DNA of 8,256 nt from assembly GCA_051745635.1 (NCBI GenBank), contig JBNJEH010000093.1:1-8256 (forward strand), written 5' to 3'. A program made the position numbers and the translations under genes. The DNA is from Brumimicrobium sp051745635 (GTDB lineage Bacteria > Bacteroidota > Bacteroidia > Flavobacteriales_D > Crocinitomicaceae). Shown here piece by piece: positions 1 to 7,137 of the stretch (within the stretch, counting starts at the first letter, position 1; every line of letters starts with the position of its first letter). The notes beneath the pieces were generated by a model, which did no database searches, was not told where the DNA came from, and saw only the letters and a list, made by a program, of their open reading frames with translations.

Positions 1-60
1 TGCGCGAATTGTTTGGATAGCTACTCCTTTATGAAATGGATGAAGGCGGTGTATCGTTGA
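1..60 (+). CDS. Possible C-terminal end of a rightward gene (partial)
   Basis: Frame 1 is open from the window edge to a TGA at 58-60 and would encode 19 residues ending FMKWMKAVYR. The other two plus frames close sooner (TAG at 18-20, TGA at 32-34). A gene ending here would converge on the TonB receptor gene, whose terminator lies just beyond. No family can be recognised from so short a tail, and an open frame of 20 codons can occur by chance, so this is only a candidate. Confidence 0.3.
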   Translation, partial: CANCLDSYSFMKWMKAVYR

Positions 61-83
61 ACGAATTCCACTTTGAAAAGCAT

Positions 84-115
84 AAAAAACGCCGGGATAT
101 CGCTCGTCCCCCGGC
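84..115 (-). terminator. Rho-independent terminator of the TonB receptor gene
   Basis: Read on the minus strand, an all-GC 6-bp stem (GCCGGG / CCCGGC, plus-strand arms 91-96 and 110-115) encloses a 13-nt loop and is followed by G and six T residues (plus-strand A tract 84-89). It starts 11 bases after the receptor stop codon. The plus strand has no T tract after the hairpin, so termination is expected for leftward transcription only. Confidence 0.85.
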
Positions 116-126
116 AAAGAATACTA

Positions 127-2529
127 TTAAAACGGAACGGTTACGGCTAAAATAAAATTGCGACCAGCGCCGGAAAGTCCCGAACTATAAGGACGATAGC
201 GCTGATCTGTGATGTTTTCCACCCCTCCGCTTATTGTTAAGTGATCACTGACCGCGTACATGATTTTTAAATTGAGCGTATACCAACCCGGTGCGTATGT
301 TTGCCCGTTTTCGTCGCTGGCATAGATTTCGCTCTTCCCGCGCTCACTGACCGATAGGTTTTCATGACTGCGTTCGCCCTGGTATTGGGCATAAAAGTCC
401 AGCATGAGTTCGCCGAAAGTATACCGCAGGCGCGTAACACCAAACCAAGGTGCCGCATGCCGCGAAGGACTCACTGACCCGTCGCTCATTTCTTCACGTC
501 CGCGCTGAAAATTAAACCGCGACCGCAGCAAAAAACCGTTGGTCAAATTGATTTCTAACCCGGCCTGAACGCCATAAACATTGGATGAAGCTGCATTTTG
601 TAAAGCTTGTACCTGACTAATAGAACCGTCATAAATGATGCTGTCGGCACCGTTAAGGGTAAAATTGCGCCGCACCATCGCGTTTTCCAGGAGCGTGTAA
701 TATCCTGTGAGGTCGAACTTGAGAAAGTTTCCAAAAACTTTCGTGATTCCGACATCAGCATTATAGGCATATTCTGCACTCAAACGCGTATTGGGAACGA
801 CAACGGAACCCGGTTCGGAATCGAAGACTTTGCCAATGTCATCTACATTCGGAGAACGAAAAGCTGTCGACGCATTGAAGCGCACGACCGTGTTGTCATT
901 CCATTCGTAGACGGCGCCGATTCCACCTGTCAGCGCACCATTATTCAGGTTGGCACTGTTGAATGGAAAAGGGTAAAATGTCGTGTCGAAAGAAGCGTCC
1001 AGCAAATAATGTGTGTAGCGCGCCCCCGCCTGTATGGTGAATTTTTCACTGAACTGGTGTTCGTCGTTGAGGTAAATGCCCGCCGTTTGCCAGGAGGATT
1101 CCGGATAACGGGCAGGTCCAGGGACAGTGGTCTGCTGGGCAATATTTTCGATGGTTCCCGCTGATGAAACATCGTTGAAAACGTACTCTACGCCATAAAA
1201 TAAGTTGTTGTTGTCGCCGAGCGCTTTTGAAAAATCGACGTTTGCCGAATAAGCCTGGACGTTTTCGACCCTTCTTTCGCGGAAAAAACTGTTTAAATCG
1301 CGCGAAATTCGACTTTCTTCAAAGGACTGTTGGGCAAAACGCATACTCATCTGATCATAAAAAAAATTGGATTGACGGTGATGAACAGTGAATAAATTCA
1401 TCATCCATTCCTGCGGTCCGTAATCCCATTGACCGTAGCGCGGATCACCATTTTTCATGCGGTTGTGACGGTCATACCGTCCGTACGAAGAGGTTGAAGA
1501 ATAATGAAAAGCATATTCTAAGTCCCAGTGCTCATTGGGAGCGTAACGCACTTTTTGCATCAGATTCATTTGGTCGTACCCCGTAGGAACCTGCAACAAC
1601 GGATCGTCTTGTTCTACGATGACATCCATTTCGTTAATTCGCTCAATATGATATGGTTTTAAGTAGTCATCCGGCCCGTGACTTCCCTGGCGCAAATGAT
1701 CAAACTTGTTGGACGAAACACTTGTGACGAGTGCCCACTTTTTCCAGCCAACGTTGATGTCAAAATGCCCCGTGTTTTCCTGATTTGCTGAAGAATAACG
1801 CATGAGTGCTTTTCCTTGAACCTGAGGCTTTTCTCCTTCCGAAAAAGTGGGGGTGAGGGTCTGAAAACTCATCACTCCGCCGATTGCATCACTGCCGTAA
1901 ATGGTGGAGTTGGGTCCGAACAAAACCTCTGCATTTTCCATGGCAAAAGGGTCGAGGGAAATGACATTTTGAATGTTTCCGCCGCGAAAAATAGCTGTGT
2001 TCATACGCACACCGTCGACGGAATAAAGCAGTCTGTTGGTTGCAAATCCGCGAATCATCGGGCTTCCACCGCCCTGTTGACTTTTCTGAACGAAGACTTC
2101 TCCCGAAGTGCCGAGCAAATCGGCTGCCGTTTGAGGGTTTTGGAGCGCGACTTCTTTTGGAGAAATGCGCGTGACTTTGATCGGAACATCAGAAGAAACC
2201 TGACTCCACTTGTTGGCAGAAATCACGACTTCGTTCAATGTCAGGACCCGCGACTGCAACGCCACTTTAAAATCGGCCGCCTCCAGTTGTTTATAAGAGA
2301 ATTCTTTGGTTTCGTACCCGTAGAACCGAACGATGATTTCGCTGGTTCCTTTAAAAGGGCTAATATCGGCCAGACCATCTTCTTGTGTAAATACTTTTTT
2401 TGCCACTCCTTTTCCGCCAATTTCCACCATTTCCAGCGGTTTGTTGGTTTTTTCATCGACAACAGTGAGTGACTGAGCCGTTGCCAGTGATGCAAAACAA
2501 AGCATCGCAATGATCAGTAAATTATTCAT
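127..2529 (-). CDS. TonB-dependent outer-membrane receptor, hemoglobin/hemin/transferrin type
   Basis: An 800-residue outer-membrane active transporter powered by TonB-ExbBD. A signal peptide (1-18, ATA|Q) is followed by a carboxypeptidase-regulatory-like beta domain (about 20-95), a TonB-box-like stretch EVVISANKW (100-108), a plug domain (about 110-225) with PMIRGFATNRLLYSVDGVRM and YGSDAIGGVMSF, and a beta barrel to residue 800. The barrel carries FRSPNVDDIGKVFDSEPG (557-574) and VPNTRL (578-583). These sit where heme and hemoglobin receptors have FRAP and NPNL motifs, and both differ slightly from that consensus. The protein ends NITDQRYRPYSSG...GRNF and a final Phe, as expected for BAM-assembled barrels. 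The length is normal and no frame break is seen. Heme or a heme protein is the likeliest ligand by family, but iron complexes or another metal chelate remain possible. The class is certain, the ligand is not. Confidence 0.93.
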   Translation of the reverse strand: MNNLLIIAMLCFASLATAQSLTVVDEKTNKPLEMVEIGGKGVAKKVFTQEDGLADISPFKGTSEIIVRFYGYETKEFSYKQLEAADFKVALQSRVLTLNEVVISANKWSQVSSDVPIKVTRISPKEVALQNPQTAADLLGTSGEVFVQKSQQGGGSPMIRGFATNRLLYSVDGVRMNTAIFRGGNIQNVISLDPFAMENAEVLFGPNSTIYGSDAIGGVMSFQTLTPTFSEGEKPQVQGKALMRYSSANQENTGHFDINVGWKKWALVTSVSSNKFDHLRQGSHGPDDYLKPYHIERINEMDVIVEQDDPLLQVPTGYDQMNLMQKVRYAPNEHWDLEYAFHYSSTSSYGRYDRHNRMKNGDPRYGQWDYGPQEWMMNLFTVHHRQSNFFYDQMSMRFAQQSFEESRISRDLNSFFRERRVENVQAYSANVDFSKALGDNNNLFYGVEYVFNDVSSAGTIENIAQQTTVPGPARYPESSWQTAGIYLNDEHQFSEKFTIQAGARYTHYLLDASFDTTFYPFPFNSANLNNGALTGGIGAVYEWNDNTVVRFNASTAFRSPNVDDIGKVFDSEPGSVVVPNTRLSAEYAYNADVGITKVFGNFLKFDLTGYYTLLENAMVRRNFTLNGADSIIYDGSISQVQALQNAASSNVYGVQAGLEINLTNGFLLRSRFNFQRGREEMSDGSVSPSRHAAPWFGVTRLRYTFGELMLDFYAQYQGERSHENLSVSERGKSEIYASDENGQTYAPGWYTLNLKIMYAVSDHLTISGGVENITDQRYRPYSSGLSGAGRNFILAVTVPF

Positions 2530-2785
2530 GATTACGTATTTTGTGCGGGAATCACCAGTTTGCGCCGTGAATGGGTTGAAAAAAGTGCATTAACAGTGTC
2601 ACTAAACCTATGGTTTTCAATGTACAGCCTTGTTTTTACCGCGATTTAATTTGCTGCATTTTTTAACGCGGGTTATGGCACCTCCTGGTAATTCCAGCTA
2701 TTTTACTCAATCGGTTGTTCCAATCCCATGAAGAACAACTACGGACAAAAAACCCGTATTATTCATAAATAGTAAGGGAAATACG
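2530..2785. other. 256-bp spacer upstream of the receptor gene
   Basis: No gene is supported here. The spacer separates the 175-residue gene from the receptor start and could hold a receptor promoter on the minus strand. The best -7 candidate is TAGGTTTA (plus-strand 2603-2610), one base off TAnnTTTG, but I see no TTG at the expected distance. A weak hairpin (TACGG / CCGTA with a 9-nt loop, around 2741-2758) lies 28 bases after the upstream stop but has no T tract, so it is not a convincing terminator. Read-through into the receptor gene is therefore plausible. Confidence 0.4.
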
Positions 2786-3313
2786 TTAACACCGGGGAGG
2801 TGGCGGATCAACTTCACATACGGAATTGGTATGCGCGCGTAAATATCCAAAGACGTGTTCGATGGGGTAAAAAGCGTAATCGGTCAATGAGGATTCGAAC
2901 TGTTCTGCAAAGAGTTGTTGCATAAAAAAGGAGAGCTGTTGATCCGATTTTTCCTTTATCGGCGAATCGCTAAAATGGATCAGAGAAAGCTGGGTGAGCT
3001 GGCGATTGAGTTCGGTTTCTTCGTGATCCCACCAAACGCGGTAAGTCACTTCGTCATCCGAATAACTTCGACGGGCAATATCGTACATTTCGCCGCGGTA
3101 TTCAAATTCTCCGGCGTGTTCCCAATGCAGCGCTGAGGTCGTATCTTCCCGGGGAAATGTAAGCGCGATCAATTCATCTTCCGGAACTGTTTTCATCAGT
3201 TCGTGTTTCACGTTTTTTCTCAATACCTGACGCTCGATGGAAAGCCAGCCAAAAATGGTGACAAAAGGCAGCAAGAGCGCCAACACAAAGAATATGGAGA
3301 TGAATGTGCGCAT
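2786..3313 (-). CDS. Small membrane-anchored or exported protein, likely partner of the TonB receptor
   Basis: A 175-residue protein of unknown biochemical role. Residues 4-24 form one hydrophobic segment (signal anchor or signal peptide), then a basic patch (ERQVLRKNVKHE), and the rest is soluble and presumably periplasmic. The core has aromatic, His and acidic motifs: WEHAGEFEYRGEMYDI (64-79) and VWWDHEETELNRQL (93-106). From memory these match a small Bacteroidota family encoded beside TonB-dependent receptors, which could not be verified here. His66 and His97 with nearby acidic residues could bind a metal (inference). The tail CEVDPPPPRC (166-175) has two Cys around a tetraproline, and the last residue is Cys. 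The start lies 4 bp after the stop of the caspase-like gene with no Shine-Dalgarno site but an A-rich context (GGTAAAATA-ATG), so co-transcription is nearly certain. Confidence 0.8.
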   Translation of the reverse strand: MRTFISIFFVLALLLPFVTIFGWLSIERQVLRKNVKHELMKTVPEDELIALTFPREDTTSALHWEHAGEFEYRGEMYDIARRSYSDDEVTYRVWWDHEETELNRQLTQLSLIHFSDSPIKEKSDQQLSFFMQQLFAEQFESSLTDYAFYPIEHVFGYLRAHTNSVCEVDPPPPRC

Positions 3314-3317
3314 TATT

Positions 3318-6300
3318 TTACCATACGGGATAATCTAAACGAATATTTTGAACACGAGTGGTCGGGACTTGTTTGCCGTGCGATAATTTCCCCACTTTAT
3401 CAATTAAATAATTTTGCAATTCGGATACCATAATCACGCCATCGTCGTTGAGATCTGCTGTTCGGTTCGTAATACCGTTGAGGAGCGAATAAGTAAATAA
3501 GCCGTTTTTCCAGTCGTCGCCCTCCATGGCAAATTCGACACCGCCGGCACTGGAAATAACCGTGGCGCCCGTACCTTTCCTGATGTCAGCGAAAAGCAAT
3601 CGCGCCATTTTTCCTGCAGACGCCCTGGTATCAGATCCTTCGCGGAGTTTCGGTCCAACCGCCCGGAATGTTACATCGTTAAAAGCTAAATCGTCTTCGC
3701 CCTCATCGTCTTCGCCCTCATCGTCTTCGCCCTCATCGTCTTCGACGACCGTTACTTCATCTTCGTCAACTTCACCCGAGTGACAAGTGTCCATGATCAG
3801 CAGTTTTTTGGCGGAAGCTATACCGCTGAGCACTTCTTCCAGCTTGTCGTAGGATAATCCGCGCTTTTGTGGAGCCATAAAGTCCATGTCGTGTGTACCG
3901 TAGTAGTACGCAAAGTTTTCGTCCAACACACCGTGACCGGCAATGTAGAAGATCACCTGATCGTTGCGGTTTGTTGCCTGAAGAAACTCCTTTACAGCCT
4001 GAAATTTTTCTTTTTTTACTTCCGCGTTGGTAATGTTATAAGTGTGTATTTTGTCAAAACGACCATTGTTGTAATCGTTGTACAAGGCCGTCAGATCTTT
4101 GGCATCTTTGGCGGCATAGCTCAGATCAAAACGATCATCGGCGTAGTCTGATGTGCCGACCGTAACCAGGTAGAGATCGGGCTTGTCATTGCGGGAACAG
4201 TGAATAGTAATACTTTCGGCCAGGCTCTCCTCGCCTTTTGTGTTGACCGCATATACGTTCACCTTGTTCGTCCCTTTGATCAATTCGAGATCGATTGATT
4301 TTTCAGCGGACTGCCCCTGAAGTTTGTGGTGTTCGACGGGCACATTGTTAATCGTAATTTTTAGTTTTTCTAACGGGTTTTTTTCACTGGATGCCTGAAT
4401 ATTAAAAGCCACCTTTTTTTCCGATTGCGAAAAGGGAATGTCCGAGCGGTTGGTGATTTTTAATTGAGGAAGTGTCGAAAAATCGGGCGAAGAGGCATCT
4501 GTTATTTCGAGTTTTTCCAATCGTCGCTCGTGAGCATTTTTATACAACGCGACGTATTCTTCGTCCGGACATTTGAGCGCATTCAGAACGAGGTCGGGGC
4601 GATTGTAGTAAGCGTCAAATTGTTCAAAGGGATATGCTTTTCTCCCAATGCGAAACGATACGAGATCGAAGCCTTCTTTATTAACTTTGTAATAATTATC
4701 CGCCGTTTTGATGATGGTGTTTTCCCCTTCGCCGATGAAAGTGGCACGAAGATCTCCCGTTTTCACATCGTAAAGGCGGAATTCACCGTTTTTTAAAGAT
4801 AGCCCGACATAGTTGCGCAGGGATGCATCGACTGCGTTGATCATATTGCGATTAACGGGGAAAGACACGAGTTCCTGGCTCGAAAGGTCTTCTATGTAGC
4901 CCTTTGTTTCGTCAAATCCAACCATGAAATTTTGCGGCGTTCCCAGTTCGTAAGGCCGTCCGGGCATTTTGAGTTTGTTGGTGCCGAGTACGTTAAAATC
5001 GGAAATGTTGTAACCGCGCACACCGTCAAATCCTTTCATGTAGAGTTTTTCCCCGTCTTCAGAATAGTTGATAAACGCGTTGTTACCAGCGCGAAAGAGA
5101 TTGTTGCCCTCCGTTTTAAAGATCTGGTTAAAATTATTGTCCCAGATGAAGATTTGACCGCGTCCCGTACAGACGGCAAAGTTTTCACCCGTTGGATTGT
5201 ACGACCCGGAAATGGCATTGTTGAGAAATTCGCGCTCCGCTGTTTTGTTTTCTGTTGATAGTTTCTTTTCAAGTTCTCCAGTTTCTAAATCGACAATAGA
5301 AACGGCTTTGTCACCCGCGCCCAGACAGATAATATGTTCTTCCTCCGGATCTGTCATGAAGTGATTAATGCGCTCTTGCTGATGTTTGGCGAAGTGCATG
5401 TACTCGAGCTTTTCGCCGTCGTAGCGATAAATTCTGATTTCATCCTTTTCTAATTTTGTCATGAGATAATTTCCCTTTGCTGAAAACTGCACGAGCACGG
5501 GCTCTTTCCTCACGCGATTAACTGTTCTCCGCACTACACTTTCTTGGGCTTTTTCTGCCAGTTTATTGAGGTTGAGCACGTTCGAGTTCCCCTTTTTCCG
5601 CGAGGAGTTATTGACGTCTTCTTTATCTTCTTCAGACATCAGGGCAATGTCCTGTTCGCGTTCGGGCTCCCTGAGCTGAAATTCAAACATTTTTTCTGCA
5701 AAATCAACATCCCACACGCTTATTTTTCGGTTTCCGCCGAGCAATGCAACGATGTTTTTCTGCGGGTGAAAGGAGAACTGATGTACGGGATTCACGCTAC
5801 CTTTGAGTTCGGCAATCAATCCCTGGCGGGAAAGGTCCCATAATTTAATGCTGTTTTCGCCCGATTCCATACCCTTAAACAGTTTTTGCTTGAAGCTGGA
5901 TGAACCCAGCACGCTGCCATCGGGAGAAAATTCCAGCACTTTAATCTCTTCAGATTCTACGGTATCAATCAACTGCATGACCAGGTTGCCCTCCATATTG
6001 TAGCAGTCGATTTGATTTTTTTCGCTGATGAAGGCAATTAATCCATTGCCGGCATGAACCTGACCGTATTTTTTCCCAAAGTTAAATCCACCCAGAGGCT
6101 TGAAATTATTCGTCAGTGTGAGAGCATCCAGGGAAACCTCTGTTACTGAACCGTTGTCGTTAAAGGCCAACAATCGATTTTTTTCTGTCGAAATATCCAG
6201 GTCCTGAAAATCTGTTTTATTGAACTTCTTTTGAAAAGCAATGGAGAGATCGTCCAGACTGACTTTAATGAGTTCTCCGAAAGAAGTGCCCACGTAAAGG

Positions 6301-6803
6301 TGATTTTTCGCAGAATAGCTGCTGCGCGGTTTTCCGCTCACTTCAATGGTTTTTTGAAGATCAAAGGAGCGGTCAAACACTTTTATTTCGTTGTAAAACC
6401 CCGCAAACATATAGTCGCCACTCATAGCAATCCATGTCGGATCTTCTTCGAGCCGCATGGAGTCGGAAACAGACCATTCGTCCAGATTCCAGCGAATCAT
6501 TAAGTGGTCTTCGTAAAGCGACAACAGCTCGTCACCGTCGTCATTGTAAGCGAGTGCTTCAGTGGGCTGTTCGTAGTCCTGCAGCGACCCGATAATTTTT
6601 TCTGAAGCGAGGTGCCAAACGTGAATCGCGGGATCATCTTCACTGATATTCGCCAGGTACTCTCCGTCGGGACTAAAAACAAAATTAGTGATAGTTCCTT
6701 TGATGCGCTGCTGCGTGACGAGCTCAGCCTCCTGACTGATGGAGTAAAGCGGTAAGGCACAGAAAATGAATATAATGAATCGCATATTTTTCGTTATTTT
6801 CAT
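3318..6803 (-). CDS. Exported WD40-propeller protein with C-terminal caspase-like (C14) protease domain
   Basis: A 1161-residue protein. An N-terminal signal peptide ends near SIS|Q (23/24). WD40-type blades follow across about 37-720, with clear examples at 39-64 (FSPDGEYL...IHVWHL), 289-324 (FSPDGSVL...IKLWDL), 342-366 and 532-556 (NPTGENF...IFIWDN). They are interrupted by a charged linker at 376-434. An Ig-like beta region (about 778-870) leads into the caspase fold (about 876-1161). The catalytic dyad is His957 (FYIAGHGV) and Cys1007 (LLIMDTCHSG), both intact. An acidic loop (1011-1038) follows the Cys, and DLNDDGVIMVSE (1117-1128) is an EF-hand-type loop. By family this is a bacterial cysteine protease of the metacaspase/orthocaspase kind, with propellers for binding or sensing; substrate unknown. 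Met7 (codon at 6783-6785) may be the true start. Together with the downstream small gene it heads a leftward transcription unit. Confidence 0.92.
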   Translation of the reverse strand: MKITKNMRFIIFIFCALPLYSISQEAELVTQQRIKGTITNFVFSPDGEYLANISEDDPAIHVWHLASEKIIGSLQDYEQPTEALAYNDDGDELLSLYEDHLMIRWNLDEWSVSDSMRLEEDPTWIAMSGDYMFAGFYNEIKVFDRSFDLQKTIEVSGKPRSSYSAKNHLYVGTSFGELIKVSLDDLSIAFQKKFNKTDFQDLDISTEKNRLLAFNDNGSVTEVSLDALTLTNNFKPLGGFNFGKKYGQVHAGNGLIAFISEKNQIDCYNMEGNLVMQLIDTVESEEIKVLEFSPDGSVLGSSSFKQKLFKGMESGENSIKLWDLSRQGLIAELKGSVNPVHQFSFHPQKNIVALLGGNRKISVWDVDFAEKMFEFQLREPEREQDIALMSEEDKEDVNNSSRKKGNSNVLNLNKLAEKAQESVVRRTVNRVRKEPVLVQFSAKGNYLMTKLEKDEIRIYRYDGEKLEYMHFAKHQQERINHFMTDPEEEHIICLGAGDKAVSIVDLETGELEKKLSTENKTAEREFLNNAISGSYNPTGENFAVCTGRGQIFIWDNNFNQIFKTEGNNLFRAGNNAFINYSEDGEKLYMKGFDGVRGYNISDFNVLGTNKLKMPGRPYELGTPQNFMVGFDETKGYIEDLSSQELVSFPVNRNMINAVDASLRNYVGLSLKNGEFRLYDVKTGDLRATFIGEGENTIIKTADNYYKVNKEGFDLVSFRIGRKAYPFEQFDAYYNRPDLVLNALKCPDEEYVALYKNAHERRLEKLEITDASSPDFSTLPQLKITNRSDIPFSQSEKKVAFNIQASSEKNPLEKLKITINNVPVEHHKLQGQSAEKSIDLELIKGTNKVNVYAVNTKGEESLAESITIHCSRNDKPDLYLVTVGTSDYADDRFDLSYAAKDAKDLTALYNDYNNGRFDKIHTYNITNAEVKKEKFQAVKEFLQATNRNDQVIFYIAGHGVLDENFAYYYGTHDMDFMAPQKRGLSYDKLEEVLSGIASAKKLLIMDTCHSGEVDEDEVTVVEDDEGEDDEGEDDEGEDDLAFNDVTFRAVGPKLREGSDTRASAGKMARLLFADIRKGTGATVISSAGGVEFAMEGDDWKNGLFTYSLLNGITNRTADLNDDGVIMVSELQNYLIDKVGKLSHGKQVPTTRVQNIRLDYPVW
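3691..3744 (-). repeat. 15-bp perfect tandem repeat inside the caspase-like gene
   Basis: The plus-strand unit TCGTCTTCGCCCTCA occurs three times in full plus 9 bases of a fourth, with no mismatches. Because 15 is a multiple of three the reading frame is kept, and each unit encodes Glu-Gly-Glu-Asp-Asp (residues about 1020-1038). Perfect identity at the DNA level suggests recent slippage. The site lies 13 residues after the catalytic Cys. Confidence 0.95.
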
Positions 6804-6804
6804 T

Positions 6805-6812
6805 CAAAGATA
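6805..6812 (-). promoter_or_regulatory. Putative -7 box (TATCTTTG) for the caspase-like operon
   Basis: The minus strand reads TATCTTTG, an exact match to the Bacteroidota -7 consensus TAnnTTTG. A TTG lies 16 bp upstream, one base short of the 17-23 bp spacing described for Flavobacterium. Transcription would start about 5-8 bases downstream, inside or just past the first ATG (6801-6803). That would favour translation from Met7 at 6785, which has an A-rich context (AAAATAACGAAAAAT before the ATG). Confidence 0.45.
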
Positions 6813-7078
6813 AGAAAACCTTTGTTGTCAAAAAAAGACATGTGTGATAAAGTCTGGACAAACGCATTTTGATTCAATCGAACATCGTATCGTAAAGGAA
6901 ATTTAGGTCATCCAGTAGGGATGGTCTCTGCTATGGTCATGGGTTCACGCGTTTTAGCCCATGAATAAATAAAAAGCACCCTCGTCAACGACATTTTTCA
7001 AATGCGTTTGGCCTTGGAAGTACAATTCCTCCAAACTCAGCAATCCTTTGTCTTCCATTTAGACAGAGGTTTTATTTG

Positions 7079-7094
7079 TAATTTTGTATATTTA
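7079..7094 (+). promoter_or_regulatory. Putative yebC promoter (-7 region)
   Basis: TAATTTTG (7079-7086) matches TAnnTTTG exactly, and TATATTTA (7087-7094) immediately follows as a near match. No TTG is present at the ideal distance; the nearest is at 7048-7050, 28 bp upstream. Either box would give a 5' leader of roughly 35-45 bases, consistent with a promoter for the gene starting at 7138. Confidence 0.45.
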
Positions 7095-7100
7095 CCAGCA

Positions 7101-7116
7101 CTACCGAGGTCGGTAG
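7101..7116. promoter_or_regulatory. Perfect inverted repeat in the yebC leader (candidate operator or 5' hairpin)
   Basis: CTACCGAGGTCGGTAG has perfect 7-bp arms around a 2-base centre. It lies just downstream of the -7 boxes and 21 bases before the yebC ATG. As DNA it has the size and symmetry of a dimeric repressor site. As RNA it could form a 6-bp stem with an AGGT loop at the very 5' end of the transcript. The sequence does not distinguish these. Confidence 0.45.
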
Positions 7117-7137
7117 AATAATAAAATCGAATAGACA

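Larger units (their letters stand above)
6804..7137. other. Divergent intergenic region between the caspase-like gene and yebC
   Basis: This 334-bp stretch carries promoters for both divergent genes near its two ends. Its middle (about 6873-6968) is an open plus-strand frame without an early start codon, reading GHPVGMVSAMVMGSRVLAHE and then TAA. It also contains a 7+7 bp inverted repeat, TCATGGG / CCCATGA (6937-6943 and 6958-6964), with a 14-nt spacer. I cannot assign that stretch to a gene. It could be a repeat remnant, a small RNA or chance. No RNA family is recognised. Confidence 0.5.

Noticed and set aside
36..155. 39-codon plus-strand open frame beginning MDEGGVSLNEF
   Set aside because: It runs through the receptor terminator and into the receptor's 3' coding end; its composition looks like chance.
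607..1164. 185-codon plus-strand open frame opposite the receptor barrel
   Set aside because: Same reasoning: it is fully covered by the receptor gene and shows no family signature or promoter.
1816..2472. 218-codon plus-strand open frame opposite the receptor N-terminal and plug region
   Set aside because: It is antisense to a gene with unmistakable family motifs, has no recognisable domain, and is best explained as a by-product of the real gene's codon use.
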